64,000 nt of DNA from Mycolicibacterium sp. YH-1 (GCF_022557175.1 NZ_CP092915.1:434001-498000); one strand, 5' to 3'. Counted from the stretch's first letter, positions 1 through 8,932 are shown. Numbers and translations are program-made. Notes: generated by a model from the sequence alone, not told the origin.

Positions 1-219
1 CGGCCGGGTGAGTTCGATCCCGACCGAGCGACCATTCGGCACCTGGGCTTCGGCAAGGGGCGGCACTTCTGTCTCGGGGCCCCACTGGCCCGGCTGGAGG
101 CCACGGCAGTGCTGTCGGCGGTGACGGTCCGCTTCCCGAACGCGCGTATCGCCGGTGAGGCCGTCTACAAGCCCAACCTGACGTTGCGCGGTCTGGCCTC
201 ACTGCCGGTCACCGTCTAG
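1..219 (+). CDS. Cytochrome P450, C-terminal fragment (cut by window edge)
   Basis: The reading frame is open from base 1 to a TAG stop. It holds the P450 heme-binding loop FGKGRHFCLG, with the cysteine that ligates the heme iron, followed by the usual APLARLE helix L. Only about the last 72 residues are inside the window, so substrate and subfamily cannot be told. The family performs monooxygenation using electrons from a ferredoxin and reductase. The stop is followed directly by a strong inverted repeat that may end the transcript. Confidence 0.93.
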   Translation, partial: RPGEFDPDRATIRHLGFGKGRHFCLGAPLARLEATAVLSAVTVRFPNARIAGEAVYKPNLTLRGLASLPVTV

Positions 220-220
220 C

Positions 221-269
221 GATTTCGGCGCGCTCCGGAGCGGTGAGCGCTCCAAAACGCGCCGAAATC
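221..269. repeat. Inverted-repeat element, copy 1 (possible terminator)
   Basis: The arms GATTTCGGCGCG and CGCGCCGAAATC enclose a second inverted pair, GGAGCG/CGCTCC. It sits just after the P450 stop. A nearly identical element lies at 1587-1635. It is GC-rich and folds well but has no T-tract, so it could be a dispersed intergenic repeat or a factor-assisted terminator. Confidence 0.8.
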
Positions 270-292
270 ACGGGGAGAGATAGGGTCGCGCC

Positions 293-1588
293 ATGCCAGA
301 GGAGCTGACCGCCGAGCAGGCCGCCGCACGGCTCGGCCCCGAAGACACGCTGGGGATACCGCTCGGGCCGGGTCAGCCGCCGGCGTTCATGCGTGCGCTC
401 GGCGAGCGCGACGACTGGACGGACCTGCGCGTGTACGGCGCGCTGCTCGCGGTGCTCACCGAACTGTTCACGCGCCCGGGCGTGCACTACGTGTCGGGAT
501 TCTTCGGCCCGCTCGAGCGGGCGCTGCTGGCCGCTGGCGCCGATATCGAGTTCATGCCCGCGGACTTCCGACGCTTCGCACCGCTGTTGCAGCGTCAGGC
601 GCCGCGCGTGATGACGACCGTCGCGACGCCGCCCGACGCGGACGGGTGGTGCTCCCTTTCGCTGCACGCAGGTGGGACGATCGGCGAGCTGCGCAGTGCG
701 GGTGCCGATCCCGATCGGCTGCTTATCGTTGAGGTATCCGATGCCTACCCAAGGACTTTCGGGTTGGGTGAGCATCGCCATGCCTTGCACGTCGACGATA
801 TCGACATCCTCGTGCACTCGACTGACGGACCGCTCGCGCTGCCCGGAGGTGACGCCCCACCCACCGACGTCGACCAGGCGATCGCGCGGCACGCCGTCGA
901 CTTCATCCCCTCCGGCGCGACACTGCAGACCGGGATCGGCTCGATTCCCAACCAGATCGCGACGCTGCTGGCCGAGGGGGACGGCGGCGACTATGGGCTG
1001 CACAGCGAGATGTTCACCGACGGCTGCATGCGGCTGCATCGCGCGGGCAAGATCAGCAACACCGGCAAGGGGCAGTACGACGGTGTGAGCGTGACGACGT
1101 TCGCGTTCGGCTCCACCGAGCTGTACACGTGGCTGGACGGTAACTCCGAGGTGGCGTTCCTGCCCGTCGAGATCGTCAACGCACCGGAGGTGATCGCCGC
1201 GAACAGCGACATGATCTCCATCAACGGCGCACTCTCGATCGACCTCCAGGGTCAGGTCGTCGCCGACACGATCAACGGCAAGCAGTTCAGCGGGATCGGC
1301 GGTGCCGAGGACTTCGTGGCAGGCACCGGGCTCGAACTGTCCGACCGCTCGCTGATCTGTCTACCCTCGACGTTCTCCAATGAGGATGGACTGCAGTCGA
1401 GGATCGTGGCGGCGTTCGGTCCCGGCGCGGTGATCACGACGCCACGGCATCACGTCGACGTGATCATTACCGAGTACGGTGTCGCCGAACTGGAGGGCAA
1501 GACCGTCCGCCAGCGCGGTGAGGCGCTCGCGGCGATCGCCCACCCGCAGTTCCGCGACGAACTGCTGGCGGCCGCCCTCAAGGCTTGA
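293..1588 (+). CDS. Acetyl-CoA hydrolase / 4-hydroxybutyrate CoA-transferase family protein
   Basis: This 431-residue protein has the layout of the class I CoA-transferase group that includes acetyl-CoA hydrolase and 4-hydroxybutyrate CoA-transferase. Visible marks are the glycine-rich GIGSIPNQI (about 214-222), LHSEMFTDG (about 235-243) with the likely catalytic glutamate, GIGGAEDFV, and the C-terminal EYGVAELEGKTVRQR. Such enzymes move CoA between short-chain acids in the cytosol. The acyl substrate cannot be read from sequence. The gene is monocistronic and lies between two copies of the same inverted repeat. The ATG is preceded by a GGGGAGAGA stretch. Confidence 0.85.
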   Translation: MPEELTAEQAAARLGPEDTLGIPLGPGQPPAFMRALGERDDWTDLRVYGALLAVLTELFTRPGVHYVSGFFGPLERALLAAGADIEFMPADFRRFAPLLQRQAPRVMTTVATPPDADGWCSLSLHAGGTIGELRSAGADPDRLLIVEVSDAYPRTFGLGEHRHALHVDDIDILVHSTDGPLALPGGDAPPTDVDQAIARHAVDFIPSGATLQTGIGSIPNQIATLLAEGDGGDYGLHSEMFTDGCMRLHRAGKISNTGKGQYDGVSVTTFAFGSTELYTWLDGNSEVAFLPVEIVNAPEVIAANSDMISINGALSIDLQGQVVADTINGKQFSGIGGAEDFVAGTGLELSDRSLICLPSTFSNEDGLQSRIVAAFGPGAVITTPRHHVDVIITEYGVAELEGKTVRQRGEALAAIAHPQFRDELLAAALKA

Positions 1589-1635
1589 GTTCGGCGCGGT
1601 TTGGAGCGGTGAGCGCTCCTTTTCGCGCCGAAATC
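1587..1635. repeat. Inverted-repeat element, copy 2 (between convergent genes)
   Basis: The sequence repeats the element at 221-269: TTCGGCGCG, GGAGCGGTGAGCGCTCC, then CGCGCCGAAATC. It overlaps the stop of the CoA-transferase and reaches the stop of the convergent amine oxidase gene, a position that suits a bidirectional terminator. Confidence 0.8.
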
Positions 1636-3007
1636 ACGTCGTGAGTTCGGCGATGACGGCGCGGGCGGCACGCTCACCCGCCTCCACCGCACCCTCCATG
1701 TAGGCACTCCAGTAGGTGGCGGTATCGGTTGACGCCCAATGGATCGGACCGATCGGCGCCGACAGGGCCGCACCGTAGGTGGTCCACACCAGCGGGCCGA
1801 GGTTCGCGTTGTAGCAGCCGCGCGTCCACTGCCGATCCGACCACTCGCCGTCGACGTAGAACTCCGGGTGCGCGGCCTTGTCGCCGTAGTGACGCACCAA
1901 CTCCGCGGTCAGCGCGCTGCGGCGCTCGCCGGTCGGCATGCCCCCGAACGTGCGGGCCTGCTGCCCCTCCAGGAACAGCAGCAGCACGCCGTGGTCGTCG
2001 CCGGGGATGCAGGTGTCATTCGACATCCGCGCCGGGCCGACGTCCGAGATGAGCTGGCCGTTGAGACCGTCTGCGCGCCAGAAGGGTTCGTCGTAGACGA
2101 AGAACGCCTTCATGGACGATCCGTTCGGCATGCGCTGGGTGAGCTGGTCGCGAACCCCGGACAGGGGCGGGTCGTACATGATGCGGCCGGCCAGCGTCGG
2201 TGAGACCGCGACGATGACCCGACGTCCGCGGGCCGTGATGCCGCCTCGGCAGTGCACCGTGACGCTGTCGGCGCTGTGCTCGATCAACTGCACGGGTGCC
2301 TCGAGCAGGATGTGGTCGGTGATCAGCGCGGCCAGCCGCCGCGGAATCTCGCTGGTACCACCGACGAATCGGGTGGTCTGGGCGCCACCCTCGGACTCGG
2401 CGAAGAGTTCCGAGGTCACACCGCAGGTCTGGATGGTGAACAACAGATGCAGGAACGACACCTCGACGGTGGGCACCGCGAGGATCCCGACCGTGCAGAT
2501 CTCCAACAGGGTGCGCGCCACGACGGACAGTCCCTGGGCGTCGTACCAGGCGCCCGCGGTGATCGCGTCCCACGCGTCGGCGCGCGGCGCCAGCCACGGC
2601 GCGTCGACCGGCACCTCGGCGGCCAACTGGTCGAGTTCACGGAACACACGCTCGAGTGAGGCCAGCTCATCGGCGTACCTGGTGTGAAAGTCGTTCTCGC
2701 GCAGCACACCCGAACCCACCAGCTCGTAGGACGTCTCGCCCTCCTCGTACTGCGGGAACGTCTCGACGCCGAGTTCGGCCGCCAGCGCGAACATGCGCTC
2801 GTGGGTGTCGCCGATCCACTGCGCCCCGATCTCCACTGGCAACCCCGGAGCCACCTCCTCGGTGAGGATTCGTCCGCCGACGCGGGTGTCGGCCTCCAGG
2901 ACCAGGGGCGTGAGGCCGGCCGCGAGTACCGTTCGGGCGGCGATCATTCCCGACAGGCCCGCCCCGACGATGACGACGTCGGCTTCCATGTTGCGTGACA
3001 TGCTCAC
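1634..3007 (-). CDS. Flavin-containing amine oxidase (monoamine/putrescine oxidase-like)
   Basis: This 457-residue protein starts with the FAD-binding Rossmann motif VIVGAGLSGMIAA (about 12-24) and the following EADTRVGGRI that contacts the flavin. The C-terminal WASTDTATYWSAYMEGAVEAG closes the flavin site as in monoamine oxidases. The family deaminates primary amines to aldehydes with H2O2 and ammonia. The substrate is unknown. The gene converges on the CoA-transferase gene and precedes nothing obvious in an operon; the ABC transporter genes begin 38 bp from its start on the same strand. A link to the amine metabolism encoded further along is possible but not shown. Confidence 0.88.
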   Translation of the reverse strand: MSMSRNMEADVVIVGAGLSGMIAARTVLAAGLTPLVLEADTRVGGRILTEEVAPGLPVEIGAQWIGDTHERMFALAAELGVETFPQYEEGETSYELVGSGVLRENDFHTRYADELASLERVFRELDQLAAEVPVDAPWLAPRADAWDAITAGAWYDAQGLSVVARTLLEICTVGILAVPTVEVSFLHLLFTIQTCGVTSELFAESEGGAQTTRFVGGTSEIPRRLAALITDHILLEAPVQLIEHSADSVTVHCRGGITARGRRVIVAVSPTLAGRIMYDPPLSGVRDQLTQRMPNGSSMKAFFVYDEPFWRADGLNGQLISDVGPARMSNDTCIPGDDHGVLLLFLEGQQARTFGGMPTGERRSALTAELVRHYGDKAAHPEFYVDGEWSDRQWTRGCYNANLGPLVWTTYGAALSAPIGPIHWASTDTATYWSAYMEGAVEAGERAARAVIAELTT

Positions 3008-3045
3008 AGCATCGCCGGTAACCGACGCTCGGTGGGGGAAATGGG

Positions 3046-3819
3046 CTACAGCGGGTTGAGGATGCGCTGCAGGAACTGGCGGGTGCGCTCCTCCTTCGGA
3101 TCCCCGATCACCTGGGCCGGTGAGCCCTTCTCCAGTACGACGCCACGGTCGGTGAACAGCACCTGATTGGACACCTGCCGCGCGAACTGGATCTCGTGCG
3201 TGACGATCACCATCGTCCAGCCCTCGACCGCCAGATCCTTGATGACCGAGAGCACTTCGCCGACCAACTCGGGGTCCAGGGCCGACGTGGGCTCATCGAA
3301 CAGCACCAGTTTCGGCTTGAGCGCCAGCGCACGGGCGATACCGACGCGCTGCTGCTGCCCGCCGGAGAGCTGATACGGGTACTGGTCCCTCTTCTCGGCC
3401 AGCCCGACCTGGTCGAGCAGTTCGACGGCCTCTTGGACGACTTCGTCCTTCGGCCGCTTCTGCACGATGTACGGTCCCTCGATGATGTTCTCCAGCACCG
3501 TCTTGTGCGGGAACAGGTTGTGTCCCTGGAACACGAAGCCGCTTCGTGACTGAAACCTGCGTACCTCGGGTTTGGGCACTGGTTTGGAGAAGTCGATCTC
3601 GATGTCGTCCACCCGGATCACTCCGGCGTCGGGGCGGTCGAGCGCGTTGAGCGCCCGCAGCAGCGTCGTCTTGCCCGACCCCGACGGGCCGATGATGGCG
3701 GTCGCCGTGCCGCGCTCCACGGTGAACGACACTCCCTTGAGCACCTTGTTGTCGCCGAACGCCTTCTCGACGCCCTCGGCAGTGACCCGGTACTCGACTT
3801 CTCCTGCTTCCTCCGTCAT
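3046..3819 (-). CDS. Polar amino acid ABC transporter, ATP-binding protein
   Basis: At 257 residues it has the full GlnQ-type ATPase set: Walker A GPSGSGKT (44-51), Q-loop glutamine at 98, signature LSGGQ (151-155), Walker B LVLFDE (171-176) and H-loop histidine 208. It energises import of an amino acid through the membrane partner encoded just upstream. I chose the ATG at 3819, which overlaps the permease stop in an ATGA; a longer frame upstream only runs antisense to nothing and within the permease gene. The family closest by motif is the glutamine/cystine type; the substrate is not settled. Confidence 0.93.
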   Translation of the reverse strand: MTEEAGEVEYRVTAEGVEKAFGDNKVLKGVSFTVERGTATAIIGPSGSGKTTLLRALNALDRPDAGVIRVDDIEIDFSKPVPKPEVRRFQSRSGFVFQGHNLFPHKTVLENIIEGPYIVQKRPKDEVVQEAVELLDQVGLAEKRDQYPYQLSGGQQQRVGIARALALKPKLVLFDEPTSALDPELVGEVLSVIKDLAVEGWTMVIVTHEIQFARQVSNQVLFTDRGVVLEKGSPAQVIGDPKEERTRQFLQRILNPL

Positions 3820-5285
3820 CGCGCCACGTGCCTTTCCAGTCGATGTTCCAGGCGGTTCTGGCCGAATGACAACACCAGGCAGATCACCCAGTAGTACACC
3901 GCGGCCGTGCCATAGAGGGCGAAGAACTCGAACGTCGGCGCCGCGGCAATCTGTGCGGTCCGCAGAAGTTCGGTCACCAGGATCGTCGACGCCAGCGACG
4001 TGTCCTTCACCAGTGAGATCAGCGTGTTCGACAGCGGCGGGACGGCGACCCTGGCGGCCTGCGGAAGAATGATGCGGCGTAGCGCACCGGCGTAGTGATA
4101 GCCGATCGTCTCGGCCGCCTCCCACTGGCCCTTCGGCACGCTCAGGATCGCCGAGCGGATGATCTCCGCCGCGTAGCCGCCGACGTTGAGGCTGAAGGCG
4201 ATCACCGCCGCGGGGAACGGATCGATCGTCACACCTAACGTGGGCAGCGCGAAGAACACGATGAACAACTGCACCAGCAGGGGCGTGCCCCGGATGATCG
4301 AGATGTAGAAGCGGGCGGCGTTGCTCAGCAGCACATTCGGGGAGAGCCGCGCCAGTGCCACCGCCAGCGCGATGATCAGGCCCAGCACGAAGCTGATGAT
4401 GGTCAGCGGGATCGTCACCGTGATCGCCGCCTTGGCCAAGGGCAGGAGGTTGTCGGCGATCAACCGCCACGTCGAGCGTGGTGCCGCAACCTCGTCACCG
4501 GCCGACGGAGTTCCAGAGGCGTTGACCTTGAGGTACTTCTCCGAGATGTTGGCCAACGTGCCGTCAGCCTTGAGCGCCTCGAGTGCGGTGTTCAGTTCGG
4601 GTAGCAGGCCGCTGTCCTTGCGGGCGGCGAACCCCTGCTCGCTCTTCTCGCCGGTCTGGCCTGCGATCTTGACCGATGTGTCGTTGGTCTCGGCGAGGTA
4701 GGCGTAGACCGCGATGCTGTCGTTGATCGTGGCGTCGACTCGGCCCTGGTTGAGCAGGGTGATCGCCTGGGTGAAGCCCTCCACCGCCTCGACGCGCGCG
4801 CCGGCGTCCCTGGCGACCTGCGCCCAGTTGCTGGTGGTGGACTGTGCCGTCGTCTTGCCCTTCAGATCGGCCAGCGAGGTGATGGAGTCATCGTCGGCGC
4901 GGGTGACGATGACGCCCTCGGCGACCGAGTACGGCTCCGACAGGTCGTACTTGGCCTTGCGCTCGGCGTTGATGGTGACCTCGTTGGCCACCACGTCGAA
5001 CCGGTCGGCCTCGAGCGCGGCGAAGATGGAATCCCATGGCGTCTCGACGAATTGGACACGCACCCCGAGCTTCTGCCCGACTGCACGGGCGACGTCGACG
5101 TCATAGCCGGCCAGCTCGCCGGTGGCGGGGTCGTGGAAGCTGAACGGCGCGTACGTGCCCTCGGTGCCAACGCGCAGCACCCCGGACGACTTGATCGAGT
5201 CATTGGCGCTTGAACCGCAGGCTGCGGTCAGCAGCACGGCAGCGATCAGCAGGACTGGAAGCAGTGCTCTTCGTATCTTCCGCAC
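3816..5285 (-). CDS. Amino acid ABC transporter, fused substrate-binding lipoprotein and permease
   Basis: This 489-residue protein joins two parts usually encoded apart. Residues 1-23 are a lipoprotein signal with lipobox LTAAC (Cys23). Residues about 35-260 form a family-3 periplasmic binding domain with RVGTEGTYAPFSF near its start. Residues about 270-489 are a HisM/GlnP-type permease with the EAA loop EAAETIGYHYAGALRRIILPQA. It would capture and move a polar amino acid, possibly cystine or glutamine. The ATG overlaps nothing upstream; the downstream ATPase overlaps by ATGA, so the two genes form the whole transporter. Confidence 0.92.
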   Translation of the reverse strand: MRKIRRALLPVLLIAAVLLTAACGSSANDSIKSSGVLRVGTEGTYAPFSFHDPATGELAGYDVDVARAVGQKLGVRVQFVETPWDSIFAALEADRFDVVANEVTINAERKAKYDLSEPYSVAEGVIVTRADDDSITSLADLKGKTTAQSTTSNWAQVARDAGARVEAVEGFTQAITLLNQGRVDATINDSIAVYAYLAETNDTSVKIAGQTGEKSEQGFAARKDSGLLPELNTALEALKADGTLANISEKYLKVNASGTPSAGDEVAAPRSTWRLIADNLLPLAKAAITVTIPLTIISFVLGLIIALAVALARLSPNVLLSNAARFYISIIRGTPLLVQLFIVFFALPTLGVTIDPFPAAVIAFSLNVGGYAAEIIRSAILSVPKGQWEAAETIGYHYAGALRRIILPQAARVAVPPLSNTLISLVKDTSLASTILVTELLRTAQIAAAPTFEFFALYGTAAVYYWVICLVLSFGQNRLEHRLERHVAR

Positions 5286-5329
5286 TGGCGGACGCTAACA
5301 AGTGCGAGGCGGTGGGCACAGTGTTCTGC

Positions 5330-6202
5330 TCATGTGGGTCGGTATACCCAGGGCTCGCGGGGCAACCGGGCGGGGTCGAACTCGGCGAGCATGCCCTCGA
5401 CGGTCCTTGCGTGCCAGCCCAGCGACTCGGAGATCTGCGCGAGTGCCGTCGGAACGCCGATCTCGGCCAGGCTCACCGCGCCGTCACGCTTGGCCAACCG
5501 CTTGCCCTCCGCGCCCAGCACCAGCGGCACGTGCGCGTACGTCGGCGGCTCGTGGCCCAGCAGTGATGCCAGGTAGGCCTGTCGGGGCGAGGACGACAGC
5601 AGATCGTCACCGCGCACCACCTGATCGACACCTCCCGCGGCGTCGTCGACGACGACAGCCAGGTTGTAGGCGGTCACGCCGTCACCGCGCCGGAGCACGA
5701 AGTCGTCGACCACGCCGGTGTAGGGGCCGTGCAGCAGGTCGGTCACGGTGAACGTCGTGAGCTCCGAGCGCAGTCGCAGCGCGGGAGGACGGCCCGCAGC
5801 GACGCGTTCGGCGCGCTCGGCGGCGGTCAGGTTCCGGCACGTGCCCGGATAGGCTCCCTGCGGCGCATGCGGTGCGCGGGGCGCGGCGAGGATATCTCTT
5901 CTGCTGCAGAAGCATTCGAATGTCAGGCCGCGGGCGACCAGATCCTCGACCACGGTGTCGTAGCGGTCCTCGTGTGCCGTCTGGAACTCGACGTCCCCGT
6001 CCCACGTCACGCCGATGGCGGCCAGATCGGCGATCTGGCGTTGCGCGATGTCGGCGGACGTGCGGTCATCGAGGTCCTCCACCCGCAGGAGGAACCGCCG
6101 GCCGGTGGAGCGCGCGAAAAGCCACGCCAGGATCGCTGTCCGTAGGTTGCCGACGTGCAGGTCGGCCGACGGGCTTGGCGCGAACCGGCCGGCGGGAGTC
6201 AT
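5330..6202 (-). CDS. gluQ: Glutamyl-Q tRNA(Asp) synthetase
   Basis: The 290-residue protein is a shortened class I glutamyl-tRNA synthetase without the anticodon-binding half. It shows [14 protein letters not shown] (residues 6-19, HIGH-type site), a zinc-site cysteine pair FECFCSRRD with a later YPGTCR, and KRLAKRDG near residue 235 as the KMSKS-like loop. The family charges glutamate onto queuosine at position 34 of tRNA-Asp. It lies 17 bp beyond the MBL gene start region on the same strand, but no operon logic is evident. Confidence 0.92.
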   Translation of the reverse strand: MTPAGRFAPSPSADLHVGNLRTAILAWLFARSTGRRFLLRVEDLDDRTSADIAQRQIADLAAIGVTWDGDVEFQTAHEDRYDTVVEDLVARGLTFECFCSRRDILAAPRAPHAPQGAYPGTCRNLTAAERAERVAAGRPPALRLRSELTTFTVTDLLHGPYTGVVDDFVLRRGDGVTAYNLAVVVDDAAGGVDQVVRGDDLLSSSPRQAYLASLLGHEPPTYAHVPLVLGAEGKRLAKRDGAVSLAEIGVPTALAQISESLGWHARTVEGMLAEFDPARLPREPWVYRPT

Positions 6203-6219
6203 GCCCGCAATCTAGCCGC

Positions 6220-6873
6220 CTATGCGCATGCGACCGCGTCGGAGAGCTTGGACCGCGCCTGCGCGACGCTATCCGACCACTGCGACCCGGACGAGACGTG
6301 CACTGCGGTGTCGCTCGCGAACGCGCTGGAGATCACCAGGTCGGGCCGAAGCGGGGCCAGCACCTGGAGGCTGTCGGCAAGCGACTCGGCATCGCTGATC
6401 GGCGGGATGTACCCGGCTGCCCAGGTGCCGTCGGCGCCGACGAACATCGTGTCGCCGGTGAACAGGTACTGCCTGCCGTTGGCCCCGGGAACCAGGTAGC
6501 AGGTGCTGCCCGGCGAGTGCCCGGGCGTCGGGATCACCTCGATGCCGTTGCCGTCAACGTGACGGGTGGCCAGCGGCACGTCGACGTGCGCGTGCTGGCC
6601 GATCTCGACGAGTTCGGCGACGGGCGCGTGCAGGCGCGCACCGAAGCGTTCGGCCACCCGCGCCAGCATCGGCCCCGCCTCGTCGCGGTGCGAAAGGTAG
6701 TGGTGGGCCACACCACCGAGCTCGGCGATGTGGTCGTGCTCGGTGTCGGTCATGGTGCTGTAGAACAGCACGTTGCCCTCAGGCCCGCCGGTCCACAGGT
6801 AGGCGTGTGTGGTCAGGCCGGGAAAGGGGCTGTCTACCTGGGTTTCCCAGAGATCAGAGCGAATCGGACGCAT
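6220..6873 (-). CDS. MBL-fold metallo-hydrolase
   Basis: This 217-residue protein has a metallo-beta-lactamase fold with a degenerate first metal motif HYLSHRDEAG (about 58-67) in place of HxHxDH, then TPGHSPGSTCYL (about 115-126) and FTGDTMF (about 138-144). Loss of the first histidine pair suggests a changed or single metal site. Its start overlaps the end of the upstream ABM-domain gene by 20 bp, so the two are probably co-translated. The substrate is unknown. Confidence 0.8.
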   Translation of the reverse strand: MRPIRSDLWETQVDSPFPGLTTHAYLWTGGPEGNVLFYSTMTDTEHDHIAELGGVAHHYLSHRDEAGPMLARVAERFGARLHAPVAELVEIGQHAHVDVPLATRHVDGNGIEVIPTPGHSPGSTCYLVPGANGRQYLFTGDTMFVGADGTWAAGYIPPISDAESLADSLQVLAPLRPDLVISSAFASDTAVHVSSGSQWSDSVAQARSKLSDAVACA

Positions 6874-7255
6874 GGTGATCCTCCTTGGTGGTGTGGGGCT
6901 CGCGTGGACCGGGATGGACGACGCGGGCGACGGTGAACCGGGGCGGTCCGGTCATGTTGGGCGTGGCGGTTCCGGACACGCCGGCGATGGCGGACTCGAT
7001 GGCCGCCATTCTTCCGGCTGTGTCTGACACGGATTCGAACTCATCGAAGTCGGCACGTGACGCCCACTCGATGACGTTGTAGACGCGACGGCCGTCGATG
7101 CTCGCCAGAAGGTGCGCGCTGCGATAGCCGGGGTAGAACCGCACCCAGCGACGCTGGATCTCGGCGAACGCGTCGATGAGCTCGTCCTGCGCCTGAGGCC
7201 CGTCGACGGTGTAGTCGATGATCGAGTAGAACCCGTTGTCGTTCACGGGGACCAC
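6854..7255 (-). CDS. ABM-type (antibiotic biosynthesis monooxygenase-like) small protein
   Basis: This 133-residue protein looks like a dimeric alpha/beta-barrel (ABM/DUF4188-like) oxygenase or chaperone-like protein: FYSIIDYTVDG, then FYPGYRSAHLLASIDGRRVYNVIEWAS, typical of the family. It probably acts on a small reactive or aromatic compound, but no substrate can be inferred. It is the first gene of a two-gene unit with the MBL-fold gene (20-bp overlap). A SoxR-box-like palindrome lies immediately upstream at 7263-7280. Confidence 0.72.
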   Translation of the reverse strand: MVPVNDNGFYSIIDYTVDGPQAQDELIDAFAEIQRRWVRFYPGYRSAHLLASIDGRRVYNVIEWASRADFDEFESVSDTAGRMAAIESAIAGVSGTATPNMTGPPRFTVARVVHPGPREPHTTKEDHHASDSL

Positions 7256-7262
7256 TGTGCAA

Positions 7263-7280
7263 CCTCAACCTAACTAAAGG
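7263..7280. promoter_or_regulatory. SoxR/MerR-box-like palindrome ahead of the ABM-MBL unit
   Basis: CCTCAACCTAACTAAAGG matches 14 of 18 positions of the SoxR consensus CCTCAAGTTAACTTGAGG as I recall it. It sits 8 bp upstream of the ABM gene start and is followed, on the minus strand, by TTGACC that could be a -35 box inside the dyad. No MerR-family gene is in the window. Confidence 0.35.
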
Positions 7281-7303
7281 TCAAGGGATGGCGGTGAGGT
7301 CGC

Positions 7304-8086
7304 TCAGCTGGCCTTGTCCTCGGCGGCCTGGCTCTGCAGCGCCACCGAGGCGGTGTCGATGGTTGACTGCGCACCCAGGCCGCGGCCCTGCACCGTCACG
7401 GCCAGTCGGGTGCGGTCACCACGGAACAGATCGCGGGAGAACTCGCACGGCGTGCCGTGCTGGTCGTAGGTGATGCGAGTGATGAGCAGCAGTGCCGACT
7501 TCGGATTGACGCCAAGCAGTGTCGACTCCTCGGCGGTGGCGTTCACCGCCTCGATGCGCTCGTCTGCGCGGGCGGTGACCAGACCGTACTGGCTCTCCAG
7601 GATCTCGTAGATCGAGCCGCCGAGTTGTTGTTCGAGAAGGCCGGGAAAGACGTCGGCGGGAAACTGCGCCAACTCCAGCGATATTGGCGACCCGTCGGCG
7701 AGTCGCACGCGTTGAATCTCGACGACGAAGTCGTCGGCGCCGATGTGCAGGGCCTGCTGTGTGGTGCGGTCGGGGCCGGTGATCTTGGTGGACAGCACAC
7801 GGGTCCCGGCGACGTAGCCCTGGTTGGCCAGGAACGCCGGGACGCCGACGACATCGGAGAGGCTGCGCTGCACCTGGGCGTGGCTGATGAAGATGCCGCC
7901 GGCACGGCCGATCGCCCGGTCGACGAGCCCCGCCTCCTCGAGCGCCGCCAGAACCTGGCGCAGGCTGGACCGGCTGGTGCCGTATCGCTCAGCGAGTTCG
8001 CGTTCGCTGCCGAGTTTCGTACCGGGTGTGCCCGCATTGATGTCGGCAACGATCCGGCGCCGCAGCTCCTCGGTTGGCGTTGACAC
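7304..8086 (-). CDS. GntR/HutC-family transcriptional regulator of the microcompartment locus
   Basis: With the GTG start at 8086 the protein has 260 residues: an N-terminal winged helix (about 5-75, with GTSRSSLRQVLAALEEAGLVDR as recognition region) and a UTRA effector domain (about 95-245). I prefer this start because AGGAGG lies five bases before it; the frame continues upstream to 8134 but would read through a palindromic operator. HutC-type regulators sense small ligands and usually repress nearby genes. It ends the BMC operon and has its own operator-like site at 8109-8121. Confidence 0.9.
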   Translation of the reverse strand: MSTPTEELRRRIVADINAGTPGTKLGSERELAERYGTSRSSLRQVLAALEEAGLVDRAIGRAGGIFISHAQVQRSLSDVVGVPAFLANQGYVAGTRVLSTKITGPDRTTQQALHIGADDFVVEIQRVRLADGSPISLELAQFPADVFPGLLEQQLGGSIYEILESQYGLVTARADERIEAVNATAEESTLLGVNPKSALLLITRITYDQHGTPCEFSRDLFRGDRTRLAVTVQGRGLGAQSTIDTASVALQSQAAEDKAS

Positions 8087-8108
8087 CGGTACCTCCTGGC
8101 CGAAAAAT

Positions 8109-8121
8109 TTGGTACGACCAA
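8109..8121. promoter_or_regulatory. Candidate GntR operator, gntR upstream
   Basis: TTGGT-ACG-ACCAA is a perfect 5-bp-arm palindrome 23 bp upstream of the GTG start of the regulator. Its TGGT-N3-ACCA core recurs at 15199-15213 and, with one mismatch, at 15259-15273. HutC-group regulators typically bind such sites, so autoregulation is likely. Confidence 0.6.
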
Positions 8122-8152
8122 TTCTAGGGGACACCGGTGGCGGTCGGGGCCA

Positions 8153-8932
8153 CTAGATCTCGGCGAGTGCCTCTTGTGACTCGGGAAGGATCTGGCCGCC
8201 GTCCACGACCAAGGACTGGCCGGTGACATACGACGCCTCGTCGGTGGCGAAGAACAGCGCGGCATTCCCGATGTCGGCGACGCTGCCGAGGCGTCCGGCG
8301 GGGATCGCGGCAGCCATTTGGTCCATGTAGTTCTGGCCCATTTCGACGAGACCCTCGGTCACGATGTTGCCCGGCAGGACCGCGTTGACAGTGATCTTGC
8401 GGGGCGCGAGCTCCATTGCTGCGGTGCGCAGGAATCCCAGTTGCGCCGCCTTGCTGGCACCGTAGTGCGACCACCCGGGGTAGCCAGTGATGGGTCCCGT
8501 GATTGACGACGTGATGATCACCCGGCCGTGTCCGCTTTCCGTCAACGCGGCCAGAGCTGCCTGCACGATGTACACGGTGCCCTTGAAGTTCACCCCGATC
8601 ACCTGCTCGATGTCCTCGGGTGTGAGGTCCTCGAGCCGTCCCGACGGGAAGATGCCCGCATTGGCGCAGACGATGTCCAGCCCGCCATGCCTTTTCACCG
8701 CGGTGTCTACGGCGTGGCGACAGTCGTCGGGGCTCGTCACGTCGGCAGCGACGCCGCTCACCGCGCCGGGCCTGCCCGCGAGGTCTGCGACCGCGGCCTC
8801 GATGTCACTCTGCGTGCGGCCGGTGAGCACGACGTTCACGCCCGCATTCGCGAACGTCTCGGCAATCCCACGGCCGATGCCCTTGCTTCCGCCGGTGACG
8901 ACGGCGGTTCGGCCCTGCAGGGATGTGAACAT
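8153..8932 (-). CDS. Short-chain dehydrogenase, probable 1-amino-2-propanol dehydrogenase of the RMM
   Basis: The 259-residue SDR has the cofactor motif TGGSKGIG (13-20), NAG (91-93), Ser142/143, Tyr157 and Lys161 (YGASK). The M. smegmatis RMM operon carries an SDR at this place that was shown to oxidise S-1-amino-2-propanol to aminoacetone; position and length match it. It follows the kinase gene by 43 bp in the same operon. In the cell it may balance NAD+/NADH with the aldehyde dehydrogenase. Other 2-hydroxyamine substrates cannot be excluded. Confidence 0.85.
   Translation of the reverse strand: MFTSLQGRTAVVTGGSKGIGRGIAETFANAGVNVVLTGRTQSDIEAAVADLAGRPGAVSGVAADVTSPDDCRHAVDTAVKRHGGLDIVCANAGIFPSGRLEDLTPEDIEQVIGVNFKGTVYIVQAALAALTESGHGRVIITSSITGPITGYPGWSHYGASKAAQLGFLRTAAMELAPRKITVNAVLPGNIVTEGLVEMGQNYMDQMAAAIPAGRLGSVADIGNAALFFATDEASYVTGQSLVVDGGQILPESQEALAEI

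Noticed and set aside
3820..4470. N-terminal extension of the ABC ATPase
   Set aside because: It overlaps the fused binding-protein/permease gene and is rich in Arg/His/Gly as expected of a shadow frame.
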